Assembly: GCF_018883605.1 (NCBI RefSeq)
Contig: NZ_JAHLEM010000025.1
Span: forward strand, 1-64,000
Length of the DNA: 64,000 nt
Direction: 5' to 3'
Origin: Streptomyces niphimycinicus
GTDB lineage: Bacteria; Actinomycetota; Actinomycetes; Streptomycetales; Streptomycetaceae
A program made the position numbers and the translations under genes. Shown here piece after piece: positions 34,392-43,418 of this stretch (the stretch's first letter is position 1; every line of letters starts with the position of its first letter). Under the pieces are notes generated by a model, which saw nothing but the letters and a program-made list of their open reading frames with translations, ran no database searches and had not been told where the DNA came from.

Positions 34392-34517
34392 ATGCCGGCT
34401 GAGTGGTTCGAATTCGGGGCACTGGGAGCGGACGGTCTTGAGCTGGAGCTGTTCGGGCTCAGGACCTCTCCCCTGAGGTTTGTCCGGACGTACGGCAGGG
34501 GTGCTTTCGGTTACTGA
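34392..34517 (+). CDS. Small hypothetical protein, 41 aa
   Basis: ATG at 34392 preceded by AAGGAG with 5-base spacing. It encodes a 41-residue peptide starting MPAEWFEFGALGADGLELEL and ending GRGAFGY. The composition is balanced rather than arginine/proline-rich, which supports real coding. Its end overlaps the 3' end of the convergent nucleoside hydrolase gene by 7 bases. Family and function are unknown; it may be the head of a gene truncated by the hydrolase gene. Confidence 0.4.
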   Translation: MPAEWFEFGALGADGLELELFGLRTSPLRFVRTYGRGAFGY

Positions 34518-35491
34518 CCGGCCCCAGGGGTGATCAGAGCACGGTGGATACGGTCCATGGCAGTGGCGGCATCCACGGTGGCGGCTATCCGCACCGCAGG
34601 GCGTTGGTCGGGAATGCCCCCGTGGCCGGTGCTGAACTTCCGTTCGTCGATCAGTGTGGCGCCACGCGCATGTCCCGCGAGTTCGACAATGACCTGGCGC
34701 TCCTCGTATGTCGCCAAGGACTCATCAACCATGATGGCCGCAGCGAGTGGGTCGTGCAGGATACAGCCGACGGTGCCGTGAGCGTCACTGTAGAGGGCAA
34801 CGTAGGTCCCGAGCACCGATGAGGCGAAGCGGGCCGCCGGGGCGACCGCATCCGCGATCCGCTTCAGCCAGGATGCGTCAGCCCATGCGTGTCCGGTCAC
34901 GTCCAGCGGCACCACGATCAGGTCGAACCCCGCGCGCAGCACCTCCTCCGCTGCCTCCGGATCATGAACGGAGTTCGCCTCGGCCCAGGCACTGACATTG
35001 CCCGGGACGTGGAACGCACCTCCCATGAACACCACACGGCGCAGGAGTCGAGGGAGGTTGGGCTCCAGCCGAAGGGCGAGGACGATGTTGGTCAGCGGCG
35101 CCAGGGCGAGCAACGTCAGTTCTCCCGGTCGTTGCCTGGCCAGGCGCACTAGCTGCTCCGCTGCTGATTCCGCGCTGACCTCTCGCGGTGACGCAGGCCC
35201 CGCCCTGCCGCCCAGGCCATCCTCCCCGTGGACGAACTCCGCCGTCCGCAACGGCTGCTGAAGAGGAGCTGGATGCCCCACGGCAACCGGTACCTGATCC
35301 AGGCCGGCGACGTCGAGCACACGTAAGGCGTTGGCCGCCGCCACGGCAGTGGGCACATTGCCGTGCGCGGCTCCGACGGCGACGATCTCGACGTCCGGCT
35401 GGGCGGCCAGGAACAAGATGGCCCAGGTGTCATCCACCCCGGGGTCCGTGTCGATGACCACGGACAGACGGGTGGAAGTGGCAGGCGGCAT
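34511..35491 (-). CDS. Nucleoside hydrolase (inosine-uridine preferring type)
   Basis: 326-residue enzyme that hydrolyses the N-glycosidic bond of ribonucleosides to base plus ribose. The calcium-binding signature VVIDTDPGVDDTWAILFLA is near the N-terminus (a Trp replaces the usual Ala/Met). AAHGNVPTAVAAANALRVL and the central RRVVFMGGAFHVPGNVS with SVHDPEAAEEVL are family signatures. It is a stand-alone gene with no kinase or transporter beside it, probably a nucleoside salvage or catabolic enzyme. The N-terminus at 35491 fits the family with no signal peptide. Confidence 0.93.
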   Translation of the reverse strand: MPPATSTRLSVVIDTDPGVDDTWAILFLAAQPDVEIVAVGAAHGNVPTAVAAANALRVLDVAGLDQVPVAVGHPAPLQQPLRTAEFVHGEDGLGGRAGPASPREVSAESAAEQLVRLARQRPGELTLLALAPLTNIVLALRLEPNLPRLLRRVVFMGGAFHVPGNVSAWAEANSVHDPEAAEEVLRAGFDLIVVPLDVTGHAWADASWLKRIADAVAPAARFASSVLGTYVALYSDAHGTVGCILHDPLAAAIMVDESLATYEERQVIVELAGHARGATLIDERKFSTGHGGIPDQRPAVRIAATVDAATAMDRIHRALITPGAGQ

Positions 35492-35762
35492 GCGGGGCTC
35501 CTCTTATTCCCTTTTTGTCCTGTGGACCTGGCGGATACCGAGTCTTCACCCCCGCTACTGTTCCGTCATCCTGGCAACAGCGAAACCGTTTTCCCGGTCA
35601 ACCCACCCCTTGTCCGGAGGCCAGGGCCGACCGCGAAGGCACCCACGGGGTGTCGGCCGGCCTCCGGAGCGGACGCACCGGACCCGGCCGGCCTGCGGGG
35701 CGGCCGAGCTCGGTCAGGACCGCCGGGTCCAGCCGATCGGACATCCGGGCCGGTCCCAGGAA

Positions 35763-35807
35763 CCCGTACCGGGGCCGCCGCGGTGCGCGCGGCGGCCCCG
35801 GTACGGG
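35763..35807 (-). terminator. Perfect 20-bp inverted repeat, strong terminator candidate
   Basis: CCCGTACCGGGGCCGCCGCG at 35763-35782 and its exact complement at 35788-35807, with a 5-base loop (GTGCG). It lies 66 bases past the methyltransferase stop. One of the most stable hairpins in the window. Confidence 0.85.
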
Positions 35808-35828
35808 CTCGGGCTCGGGCTCGGGCTC
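35805..35828. repeat. Four tandem copies of GGGCTC
   Basis: 6-bp unit repeated four times, starting inside the right arm of the preceding terminator hairpin. Non-coding; likely slippage. Confidence 0.85.
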
Positions 35829-35872
35829 GCGGCAGCCCCGCCACCGCAGAGGTCGCCACCGTGGCCGTTCAC

Positions 35873-36697
35873 TCAGCGGGACGCCAAGAGTCCGTACAGC
35901 AAAGGGATCCGCGGCTCCGGCAGCCGCCACCAGCCGGACGCGGCGCGCGTCATGTGTGGCCAGCGCGGCCAGGGCAGTTCAGGGCTCTCGCGCAACCGCC
36001 GGATGTCCAGACCCGCTCCGGTCAGGGCACTGACGACCTCGCCCAGCCCGTGCATCCACTCGTAGCTGTCGGTGGCGCCCTCGACGGCCGGGCCGTCGGT
36101 GTAGGTGTGTGTCGCGTCGCGGTGTACGGGGCCGCTGCCACCCAGGTAGTCATGCCTCAGCAGGAGTTCGGGTCCTTCCCCGGGGGCGGGCTTGGGGCCC
36201 AGCGAGTTGAGGAGCGGGTGGAACTCCGCGACGTACAAACGGCCGCCGGGACGCAGCAGTCCGGCGACGACACCGGCCCAGCGGTCCAGGTCGGGGAGGT
36301 AACACAGGGCGCCCTTGCCCGTGTAGACGACGTCGAACCGCCGTCCGCCGAGGGCCTCCACGGCGTCGTACACATTGGCCTGCACATATGTCACGTCCAA
36401 GCCCGCACGCGCCGCGATGCCGGTGGCCGCCGTCACAGACTCCGCGGAGAAGTCCAGGCCGACGGTCCGCGCCCCGCGCTGCGCGAAGGCGATCGTCTCC
36501 GTGCCGAGGTGGCACTGAAGGTGCAGCACGTCGCGGCCGGACACCTCGCCGAGGTCGTCCCACTCCCAGGGGGCGAACCAGCGGGACGGGTCCGGCTCCT
36601 CCTCGATCCCGTAGAACCGGCTGGCGAGGTGGACGGGGGTCCGGGCATCCCAGTTCGCCTGGTTGGCCTTCATCATCCGCTCGTACGCGTCGGTCAT
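35873..36697 (-). CDS. Class I SAM-dependent methyltransferase
   Basis: 274-residue Rossmann methyltransferase. Motif I appears as DVLHLQCHLGTETIAFAQRG, followed by the acidic VGLDFSAESV at the end of strand 2. VYTGKGALCYLPDLDRWA corresponds to motif IV/post I, and LRPGGRLYVAEFHPLL to motif V/VI. The substrate cannot be deduced; the enzyme stands alone with its own terminator. Confidence 0.9.
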   Translation of the reverse strand: MTDAYERMMKANQANWDARTPVHLASRFYGIEEEPDPSRWFAPWEWDDLGEVSGRDVLHLQCHLGTETIAFAQRGARTVGLDFSAESVTAATGIAARAGLDVTYVQANVYDAVEALGGRRFDVVYTGKGALCYLPDLDRWAGVVAGLLRPGGRLYVAEFHPLLNSLGPKPAPGEGPELLLRHDYLGGSGPVHRDATHTYTDGPAVEGATDSYEWMHGLGEVVSALTGAGLDIRRLRESPELPWPRWPHMTRAASGWWRLPEPRIPLLYGLLASR

Positions 36698-36848
36698 GGC
36701 CTCACTATGGCAGGCGTCCGCAAGGAGGCGGGGAAACCCCCGGGAAGCGTACCGACCCTGACGTCAACCCAACGATTGATCAACAACTGGGCAACAGTCG
36801 TTCCGCTTCGGTGGAGTTGGCGTCGTGCGGGATGTGAGGGTGCGACGT

Positions 36849-38318
36849 ATGACTTCCCGATCCACCCCCCATGCCCTCGCCGTCTGTGCCGCCCTGGCGC
36901 TCGTACCGCTGGCCGGATGCGGTCCGGAGGGCGGCGATGCGTCCTCGAAGGGCGGGACGTCGGCCGCCGGGCAGCCCAGTGTTCCCACCGAGAGCCGGGC
37001 GCCGGACCGTGGCAAAGGGTCGAAGGACCCCGATGACCTCAACGGGGACGGCCACCGTGACCTGGTGGTGCCGCTCACCGCCAAGCGGGATACGAACACC
37101 GTCGACGGCAGCGACGAACGGGCCGGGGCGGTGTACGGCTCGGCCAAGGGGCTCGACCCCGCGACGCGCGCCGTGTACGGGCGCGGCGACCTGGGACTGC
37201 CCGAACCGGCGGCGAATCCCCCGGTGGACGCCGGACGGTCCGAATCCCTCTCCGAGAAGGACGTGGTCACCGCCGATCTGGACGGAGACGGGTTTTCGGA
37301 CATCGTCTCGACCGTGACGGTGGGAGAGAGCGTGGAGGACGGCAACATCAGCGCGTCGCCGTCAGTCCCGCACGTGACCTGGGGCGGGCCCGGCGGGCCG
37401 GGGAAGGGCGCCAAAGCCACCCCGGTGCGGCTGCCGGAGAGCGCGTCCAAGCTGGGCGTGACCTCCGTGGTGCGCGGCGACTTCGACGGGGACGGTCACC
37501 ACGACCTCGCGGGGTTCGCCCAGAACCAGTCCTCCATGGTGCTGCTGTACGGCCCGTTCACCCGGGGCGGCGAGCCCAAGCGCGCCGACACCTCCCTGCC
37601 GTGGACGGACGGGGACCTGGTCGCGGACGACATCGACCCCACCGGCAAGGCCCGTGCGACCTCTCTGCTGGTTCACGGCATCAGCGACGGTGAACAGGCC
37701 CCGAACACCCTCCACCTGGCCCGCCGCGGCACCGGCCCGTCCGTCGAGGGCCGGAAGCTGCGCGGCGGGAACGCCCACGCCTTCGGCGACTTCGACGGCG
37801 ACGGGCAGCGCGATGTGGCCGTGGGGGACGACGGCAGCCGCAATGACGAGCCCGGTGAGGGGACGGAACCGGGGAACGTCGACGGAAAGCTGACCGTGTA
37901 TCCGGGCAGCGGCGGCGCGCCGGTCGCACACGAGCTGCCCGAGGCGCCCAAGGGCGCGAGCACCCCCTACGGGCCCGGTCCCGTCGCGGCCGCCGACCCG
38001 GACGGCGACGGCCGCGACGGGATCCTGGTCGCCACGTACGAGGGGGCCACGCTCATCGACGGCGACAAGCGCACCCAGGTCACACGCCAGGGGCCCGAAG
38101 AGGCGGATGGTGCGAAGACACCGAAGAAGTGGCGGCACGCCCGGCCCGCGGGCGCCGCCGACTTCGACGGCGACGGCAAGGACGAACTGATCATGAACTG
38201 GGGGTCCGGCACCTCGTTCGGCCTCTACGGCGAGCAGCCCACACACTGGTGGATCACCGACGGCACCACCTCCCGGGACAAGACCTCCTTCATAACGGCG
38301 AAATTCGTGACCGATTAG
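36849..38318 (+). CDS. FG-GAP repeat (VCBS) lipoprotein
   Basis: 489-residue secreted lipoprotein. The signal peptide ends in the lipobox PLAGC (Cys about residue 24), which fixes the start at 36849 rather than 36825. At least five FG-GAP/calcium-binding repeats follow: DLNGDGHRDLVV, DLDGDGFSDIVS, DFDGDGHHDLAG, DFDGDGQRDVAVG and DFDGDGKDELIM. These form an integrin-like beta-propeller outside the membrane, attached by lipid. Such proteins are common in Streptomyces and mostly uncharacterised; binding or adhesion is inferred. Confidence 0.92.
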   Translation: MTSRSTPHALAVCAALALVPLAGCGPEGGDASSKGGTSAAGQPSVPTESRAPDRGKGSKDPDDLNGDGHRDLVVPLTAKRDTNTVDGSDERAGAVYGSAKGLDPATRAVYGRGDLGLPEPAANPPVDAGRSESLSEKDVVTADLDGDGFSDIVSTVTVGESVEDGNISASPSVPHVTWGGPGGPGKGAKATPVRLPESASKLGVTSVVRGDFDGDGHHDLAGFAQNQSSMVLLYGPFTRGGEPKRADTSLPWTDGDLVADDIDPTGKARATSLLVHGISDGEQAPNTLHLARRGTGPSVEGRKLRGGNAHAFGDFDGDGQRDVAVGDDGSRNDEPGEGTEPGNVDGKLTVYPGSGGAPVAHELPEAPKGASTPYGPGPVAAADPDGDGRDGILVATYEGATLIDGDKRTQVTRQGPEEADGAKTPKKWRHARPAGAADFDGDGKDELIMNWGSGTSFGLYGEQPTHWWITDGTTSRDKTSFITAKFVTD

Positions 38319-38342
38319 CCGTCCGATCGATCATGTGACTCT

Positions 38343-38377
38343 GTCCCGTGCCCGGGTCGTTGTGCCGGGCATGGGAC
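38343..38377 (+). terminator. Terminator hairpin after the FG-GAP gene
   Basis: GTCCCGTGCCCGG, 9-base loop, CCGGGCATGGGAC: 13-bp stem with one G-T pair, 24 bases after the stop codon. Confidence 0.75.
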
Positions 38378-38414
38378 GGGGTGATCTGACGGGTGCCGGG
38401 ATTGCGCCGTGAGG

Positions 38415-38514
38415 CGCTGTTGTTTCGAGCGGCGGACAGCAGCCCCGCGTCGTCATAGAAGCGCAGCGTGGTGGCGGGGATGCCGGTGCGCTCGGCAAGC
38501 TGGGAGATTCGCAT
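38415..38514 (-). pseudogene. MerR-family regulator, N-terminal fragment
   Basis: From ATG at 38514 the minus strand reads MRISQLAERTGIPATTLRFY followed by DDAGLLSAAR, the first MerR winged-helix motif. Homology then stops and the frame runs on as low-quality sequence into the FG-GAP terminator. The second wing, dimerisation helix and effector domain are missing. Confidence 0.75.
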
Positions 38515-38647
38515 CGTGCTCACGCCCCCGAACGTAAACCTTCGACCCGACTCGAAGGTCAAGCCCAGCAGGACAGCCGGTGCCCGCCGCGTCCGCCGTC
38601 GCGGAGCTCATCACGGTGTGCCGGTGTGGCCCCAGAGCGACATCGGG

Positions 38648-39316
38648 TCATGACGCGGCATCGCGCGAGCTGTCGTCGGGCCCGGCGATGCCGTCGGCGC
38701 GATGCGGCCCTGGCACGTTGAGCCCGTAGTGTGCGCCGATCATCCGCAATGTGAAGCACGCGACGGCCGCCCCCAGCGCGGCGGGCACACCGTAGACGCC
38801 GGTACGTTCACACGCGACGGTGATCCCCGCCCCCAGCAGCGCGGGGATGGCGTACAGGTCTGCGTACAGCACTGTCGGCAAGCGCAACACCAGTACATCG
38901 CGCAACGTACCACCGCCGACGCCGGTCACCACGCCGAGCAGCACCGCCTGCGGCGCGCCGATGTGATACTCCAGCGCGGTGATCGCGCCGGTGACCGCGA
39001 ACAGGCTGAGGCCGGCCGCGTCGAACACCGTGATCAGCGTCCGATAGCGCTCCAGGTGCCGCCACAGCAAGAACGTGACCATGCCGCCGGCCACCGCGAC
39101 CGCCAGGTACCGCCAGTCGCTGAACGTCGCCGGGGGCAGTGCGCCGGCGAGTACGTCCCGGAGCACCCCGCCGCCCAGGGCGGTCACCATGGCGAGCGCG
39201 AGCACACCGACGATGTCCAGACGTGCCACTCGCGTCGCCGTGAGCGCGCCGTTCAACGCGAACGCGAAGGTGCCCAGCAGGTCGAGCACGAGGTGCAGCA
39301 TTCCATGGCCATGCAT
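38648..39316 (-). CDS. TRIC/UPF0126-type membrane protein (YicG-like)
   Basis: 222-residue protein with seven hydrophobic helices. The internally duplicated three-helix unit is seen twice, each with a glycine-rich kink: TALGGGVLRDVLAG and TGVGGGTLRDVLVL. This GGGxxRD pair is the hallmark of bacterial trimeric intracellular cation channel homologues, which are proposed monovalent-cation channels. A GAGGGA-like site precedes ATG 39316. It is monocistronic. Confidence 0.93.
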   Translation of the reverse strand: MHGHGMLHLVLDLLGTFAFALNGALTATRVARLDIVGVLALAMVTALGGGVLRDVLAGALPPATFSDWRYLAVAVAGGMVTFLLWRHLERYRTLITVFDAAGLSLFAVTGAITALEYHIGAPQAVLLGVVTGVGGGTLRDVLVLRLPTVLYADLYAIPALLGAGITVACERTGVYGVPAALGAAVACFTLRMIGAHYGLNVPGPHRADGIAGPDDSSRDAAS

Positions 39317-39529
39317 CGCTGTCCCTCACACGTCCCGCCGTCGCTCGTCCTGACGCCCTCGGCACTGTCTCACCAGGTCACAGTGCGCGCACCGCATTGA
39401 CCCAATCGGCCGACACGCGAACGGCCGACACGCGATGCACGACCCGTCGCCCCGCTGGCACCCTGGACCCCAGCGGGATCAATGGCGGACGAGTGACATC
39501 CGGTGGGGGTGCGAGCGGAGGGCAACGCC

Positions 39530-40786
39530 GTGACAGCACGTGGCTGTGGCACGGAACAGGGCGCGGTGGTGCTGATCGCCGGACAGAGCTGGGACGGACT
39601 CGCGGACCGGCCCTCCGGGCACACCGAGGTGGCGGTGCGCGACGGCCGGATCGCCGAGGTCGGGCCGGCTGTCGACCGCACCGGCGCCGAGGTGGTCGAA
39701 CTCGGCGACCGCATGCTGATGCCGGGGCTGATCGACTGCCACGTCCACACCACCGTCGATCCCACCCGGCTCCTGCGGGCCTTCGTGTCCGACGGGTCGG
39801 CGGCGGTGGCGCTGCACGCCTTGCCGGTATTGCGCGACCTGCTCCACCGTGGCTTCACCACGATCCGCGACCTGGCCACCTTCGCCGCCGAGCCGGTCAC
39901 GCTGTACCTGCGCGATGCCGTCGCCCGTGGTCACATCGTGGGGCCACGGATGATCGTCGCGCCGTACCTGATCTCCGCGCGGGGCGCGCATGGCGACGCC
40001 TCGACGTTGCTGGCGTCACACTTCAACCGTGAGATCGGCGCGCTGGCAGACGGCGCGGACGAGATCAGGCGCAGGGTGCGCGAGAACATCCGGGCCGGCG
40101 CCGACTGGATCAAGTTCGGCGCCACCGGCGGCTTCGCCACTCCCGCCGACGATCCCGCACAGACCACCTACACGCAGGAGGAGATGAACGCGCTGGTCGC
40201 CACAGCCCACGACCTGGGCATCCCCTGCACGCCGCATGCCTACGGCGACGAGGGCGTCTCGCGTGCCGTCAACGCCGGTGTTCGCTCGATCGAGCACGGC
40301 AACCTCGCTTCGGCATCGACACTGGACCGGATGGCCGAACGGGGTGTGTTCCTCGTTCCGACCCAGTTCATGGTCCTCGACGCGCTCGACCACCTCGACG
40401 ACGACACCTACTGGGAGGGCAAGGATCCAGCGGAACGGGTGAAGTTCACCCGCTACACGGACCAGCTCCGCCGGTCGGCGCACAACGTGGCCGCGAGCAA
40501 CGTTCGCATCGCGTTCGGCACCGATGCCGGCATGTTTCCGCACGCCGACAACTGGCGCGAGTTCCCGGCGCTGGTCAAGACCGGTATCGCCAACGTGCGG
40601 GCCCTTCGCGCTGCCACCAGTGTCGCCGCCGACCTGCTCGACCGGCCCGATCTCGGACGCCTCCGGCCCGGTGCGACCGCCGACCTGGTCGCGCTGCCCG
40701 GCGACCCCTTCGACGACATCACGGCCGTTGCGGGCATCGACTTCGTCATGCGGGACGGTGCCGTGCACCGCACTCCCGTCCAGTGA
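39530..40786 (+). CDS. Amidohydrolase family protein (imidazolonepropionase/Xaa-Pro dipeptidase-like)
   Basis: 418-residue metal hydrolase. LMPGLIDCHVHTTVDPTRLL gives the H-x-H, DWIKFGATGGFA the bridging lysine region, TPHAYGDEGVSRA and IEHGNLAS later histidines, and IAFGTDAGMFPH the catalytic aspartate. A typical N-terminal beta-sandwich segment (VRDGRIAEVGPAV) and C-terminal RPGATADLVALPGDP flank the barrel. The GTG at 39530 is preceded by GGAGGG (39517-39522); 39503 is an alternative start. The family cleaves cyclic amides or prolyl dipeptides; the substrate is unknown. Confidence 0.91.
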   Translation: MTARGCGTEQGAVVLIAGQSWDGLADRPSGHTEVAVRDGRIAEVGPAVDRTGAEVVELGDRMLMPGLIDCHVHTTVDPTRLLRAFVSDGSAAVALHALPVLRDLLHRGFTTIRDLATFAAEPVTLYLRDAVARGHIVGPRMIVAPYLISARGAHGDASTLLASHFNREIGALADGADEIRRRVRENIRAGADWIKFGATGGFATPADDPAQTTYTQEEMNALVATAHDLGIPCTPHAYGDEGVSRAVNAGVRSIEHGNLASASTLDRMAERGVFLVPTQFMVLDALDHLDDDTYWEGKDPAERVKFTRYTDQLRRSAHNVAASNVRIAFGTDAGMFPHADNWREFPALVKTGIANVRALRAATSVAADLLDRPDLGRLRPGATADLVALPGDPFDDITAVAGIDFVMRDGAVHRTPVQ

Positions 40787-40941
40787 CAGGAGACCTCCGA
40801 CCGCGCTGTCCACCCCGTTCCACCATGACTGAGGGGACATTCGAGGGGATGGCGACGCTGTTCTTCTCTTCTCGCCCGCTTCGCGAGCGCCGGCTGCCGG
40901 CTACTCAGGAGTGAGCTGGAGGTGGGTCCCGTGAAACCGCG

Positions 40942-40971
40942 CGAGCCCACTCCGCGAGCGGGGTGGGCTCG
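40942..40971. terminator. Bidirectional terminator hairpin
   Basis: CGAGCCCACTCCG, 4-base loop, CGGGGTGGGCTCG: 13-bp stem with one T-G pair, between convergent genes. Confidence 0.7.
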
Positions 40972-41007
40972 TCTACTGAGCGCCGGGCATGCCTTGCACC
41001 TGCATCT

Positions 41008-41030
41008 CCCCGCAGGAAGCGGGGCGTCTT
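41008..41030 (+). terminator. Hairpin with T-rich tail
   Basis: CCCCGC, 5-base loop, GCGGGG then CGTCTTTCC. A short rho-independent-like structure 37 bases beyond the previous hairpin. Confidence 0.55.
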
Positions 41031-41158
41031 TCCTTGGACCACCAACGCGCGATGGGCTGCCCGGAGTTCGGGCGACCGCGACAAGATCCACTATAGCGCA
41101 CGGCACCTGTCGAGGTGGTCTGCGGACCCGGGCCCGGAACGGCACCGCGCTCGTCGGA

Positions 41159-42265
41159 CTACAAGCGCCGCAGCAGCCGGTACATCGCCTCCGCGGACTC
41201 GGCCATGGCGGCCAACGAGCAGGATTCATCGGTGACATGGGCCTGGTCCGGGTCACCCGGACCGTACACCACCACCGCCGGATCGCCGAGCCGGCCGGTC
41301 AGCACCGAGGCATCGGTGAAGTAGGTCGCGTACTCGGCCGGGCGGGCCGAGGAGCCGGGGGCCAGGATCTCCCGCGCGGTGGCGGCGGCCGACGGGTCGG
41401 TGGCGACGCCGGGCAGGTCCAGGAGCGGTTCGAGGCCGATGCCGTCGCCGCACAGCCGGGCGATCTCGGCGATCGCCTCGTCCCGTCCGAAGCCGGGAAC
41501 GGTGCGTACGTCCAGCCGCATCTCGGCGCGGTCCGGCACCAGGTTGGGCTGCTCGCCCGCGTGGAACGTGCCGATGTTGACCGTGGCCGGGCCGTGGGTC
41601 GGGCTCACCGGCCAGCCACGGTGCCCGTGGATCCTGCTCGCCGCGGCGGCGAGCGCGGCGATGGCGTTGCGGCCCAGCTCCGGACGGGAACCGTGCGCGG
41701 AGACCCCACGGGCCGTCGCGGCGAGCCACAGCACGCCCTTGTGGCCGAGGACGGTCCGGTTGCCGGTCGGCTCGGCCACGATGAGCAGGTCGGTGGGGGT
41801 GAGCGACGCCGCGTCGATCTCCTCGGCCCCATGGCAGCCGGTCTCCTCGCCGAAGGTGAAGACCATCTGTACGGCGGTGTCCCGCGGGCTTTCCCGGGCG
41901 GCCCGTAGCGCCGCCTCGACCTGGCAGGCCACGCCCGCTTTCATGTCGCTGCTGCCGCGGCCGAGCAGCCGGCCGTCGCGCAGTTCCCCGCTCATCGGGT
42001 CGAACGACCAGCCCGACGGGTCGGCGGGCACCGTGTCCAGGTGTCCGGTGAAGGTGACCGGCACCCGTGGTACCGCGGGCCCGAACCGCGCGATGACGTT
42101 CGCCCGGCCGGGTATCGGCTCCTCGACCCGGACGTCGAACCCCGCGCCGTCCAGCCGGTCCGCCACCAGTGCGGCGGCCGGTGCCTCCCGGCCGCCCCGG
42201 GTGTCGATCCGCACCAGCCGCCGTGCGAGGTCCGTCGCACCGCGCCAGGTGTCCGCATCGTCCAT
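41159..42265 (-). CDS. M20 family metallopeptidase (ArgE/DapE/deacylase-like)
   Basis: 368-residue zinc amidohydrolase with the full ligand set: TFTGHLDTVPADPSG, GRGSSDMKAGVAC, TFGEETGCHGAEE, VAEPTGNRTV and a C-terminal histidine in DPDQAHVTDESC. ATG at 42265 follows AGGAGG (about 7 bases) and is chosen over 42301, which overlaps the lacI stop. It lies directly behind lacI in the same direction, so it is part of the LacI-controlled locus. M20 enzymes remove acyl, formyl or carbamoyl groups from amines, suggesting the imported substrate is N-acylated (inference). Confidence 0.92.
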   Translation of the reverse strand: MDDADTWRGATDLARRLVRIDTRGGREAPAAALVADRLDGAGFDVRVEEPIPGRANVIARFGPAVPRVPVTFTGHLDTVPADPSGWSFDPMSGELRDGRLLGRGSSDMKAGVACQVEAALRAARESPRDTAVQMVFTFGEETGCHGAEEIDAASLTPTDLLIVAEPTGNRTVLGHKGVLWLAATARGVSAHGSRPELGRNAIAALAAAASRIHGHRGWPVSPTHGPATVNIGTFHAGEQPNLVPDRAEMRLDVRTVPGFGRDEAIAEIARLCGDGIGLEPLLDLPGVATDPSAAATAREILAPGSSARPAEYATYFTDASVLTGRLGDPAVVVYGPGDPDQAHVTDESCSLAAMAESAEAMYRLLRRL

Positions 42266-42297
42266 CGGGGTCCTCCTGGGATTGTGGTGAGTCGCCG

Positions 42298-43335
42298 TCA
42301 TATGCGGTCCGGGGGCGCCTGGGCGGCCCGGGTGCTGTCGCGCACCACCAGGGTCGGCACGAGTGAGATATGCGCGTGCGGGCCGCGCTCGGCGTCCTTG
42401 GCCAGGCTCGCCGCGGCCAGCAGCCGTACCGCCTCCGCGGCGATCCGGTCGCGGGGCTGATGGACCGTGGTCAGGGCCGGCTCGGCCAGCCGGGAGAACT
42501 CGATGTCGTCGTAGCCGGTCACCTGCACCTGCCGGGGCACCGCGAAACCGTGGGCTCGGCAGGCACGCGTGGCCCCGAGCGCGATCAGGTCATCGGCGCA
42601 TACGAGCGCGTCCGGAAGGCCGCCCTCCGCGATCAGCCGGGCCACGGCGGCCTCGCCCCACTCCACGCTGTAGTCCCCGAGCAGCACCTGGTCCGGCTTC
42701 ACCTCGATGTTCAGCTCCTCGGCGCGCCGCCGGAACCCGGCGAACCGCTGCTCCGTGGAGGAGTGGGTCATCAGCGAGCCGATGAAGGCCGCCGACCGCG
42801 CCCCGCCGTCGTGGAGGTGGTCCATGACCTGCCGCATCGCGGCGACGTCGTCGACGCCCACCCAGTCGGTGGTGGTGTCGTCGACGAAACGGTCGAGCTG
42901 GACGAGCGGCAGCCGCTCCGCGGTCTGCTGCACGGCGGGCCGGCTGTCGACGCCGTGGCTCGGGCTGACGATGATGCCGTCCACGTTGCGCGCGGCGAGC
43001 GAGGCCAGTCGGCGCGCCTCGATCCGCGGGTCGGAGCGCGCGTCGCACAGGAACAGCTCCTTGCCCTCCTTGCCCAGGGCGTGTTCCACGCTCTCCACCA
43101 GGGAGGTGAAGAACGGGTTGGTGATGCTGGGCACGACCATCCCCACGGTGTCGGTACGACTGTTGCGCAGTGCCCTGGCGATGACATTGACCTGGTAGCC
43201 CAGGTCGTCGGCGGCGCGGCGGACCTTGCGTTCGACCGCGGCCGAGACCTGGCCCCGGCGGGAGAGCACCCGTGACACGGTGGCGGTGGAGACACCGGCC
43301 CGCTCGGCGACCTGAGCGATCGTAACCCGTTGCAA
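42298..43335 (-). CDS. LacI family transcriptional repressor
   Basis: 345-residue LacI-type regulator. The HTH is RVTIAQVAERAGVSTATVSR with the hinge ARALRNSRTD. The type-I periplasmic-binding effector domain follows (IGMVVPSITNPFF-like core; FIGSLMTHSSTEQR; PRQVQVTGYDDIEFSRLAEP), as expected for sugar-type ligands. The start is TTG at 43335, with AGGAAGG just upstream; the long frame to 43533 runs through the promoter. A 12-bp operator overlaps this start codon and an identical inverted copy lies beside the divergent operon, indicating autoregulation and operon repression. Confidence 0.93.
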   Translation of the reverse strand: MQRVTIAQVAERAGVSTATVSRVLSRRGQVSAAVERKVRRAADDLGYQVNVIARALRNSRTDTVGMVVPSITNPFFTSLVESVEHALGKEGKELFLCDARSDPRIEARRLASLAARNVDGIIVSPSHGVDSRPAVQQTAERLPLVQLDRFVDDTTTDWVGVDDVAAMRQVMDHLHDGGARSAAFIGSLMTHSSTEQRFAGFRRRAEELNIEVKPDQVLLGDYSVEWGEAAVARLIAEGGLPDALVCADDLIALGATRACRAHGFAVPRQVQVTGYDDIEFSRLAEPALTTVHQPRDRIAAEAVRLLAAASLAKDAERGPHAHISLVPTLVVRDSTRAAQAPPDRI

Positions 43336-43342
43336 TCGATTA
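43331..43342. promoter_or_regulatory. LacI operator O1 (overlaps lacI start codon)
   Basis: TGCAATCGATTA, with palindromic core AATCGATT. It contains the TTG start codon region of the repressor gene. It is the exact reverse complement of the site at 43466-43477, 135 bases away. Confidence 0.75.
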
Positions 43343-43418
43343 CCTTCCTGCCGGGAAACATGGCGGTCACCTGGCTCCAACACCGAGGTGACCTGGCGCG
43401 TTGAATCAGCATAGAGCC

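Larger units (their letters stand above)
35492..35872. other. Intergenic with terminator, no gene seen
   Basis: 381 bases between two minus-strand genes. Besides the strong hairpin and GGGCTC repeat listed separately, only the upstream promoter of the nucleoside hydrolase is expected here; no promoter was clearly recognised. Confidence 0.4.
40787..41158. other. Convergent intergenic region with two terminators, no gene
   Basis: 372 bases between convergent amidohydrolase and M20 genes. It holds two hairpins (listed separately); short frames are not convincing. Confidence 0.45.

Noticed and set aside
41008-41030. Single CRISPR repeat or IS200-type end from the CCCCGC/GCGGGG hairpin
   Set aside because: Only one copy is present, with no spacers and no neighbouring cas or tnp gene; it fits a terminator between convergent genes.
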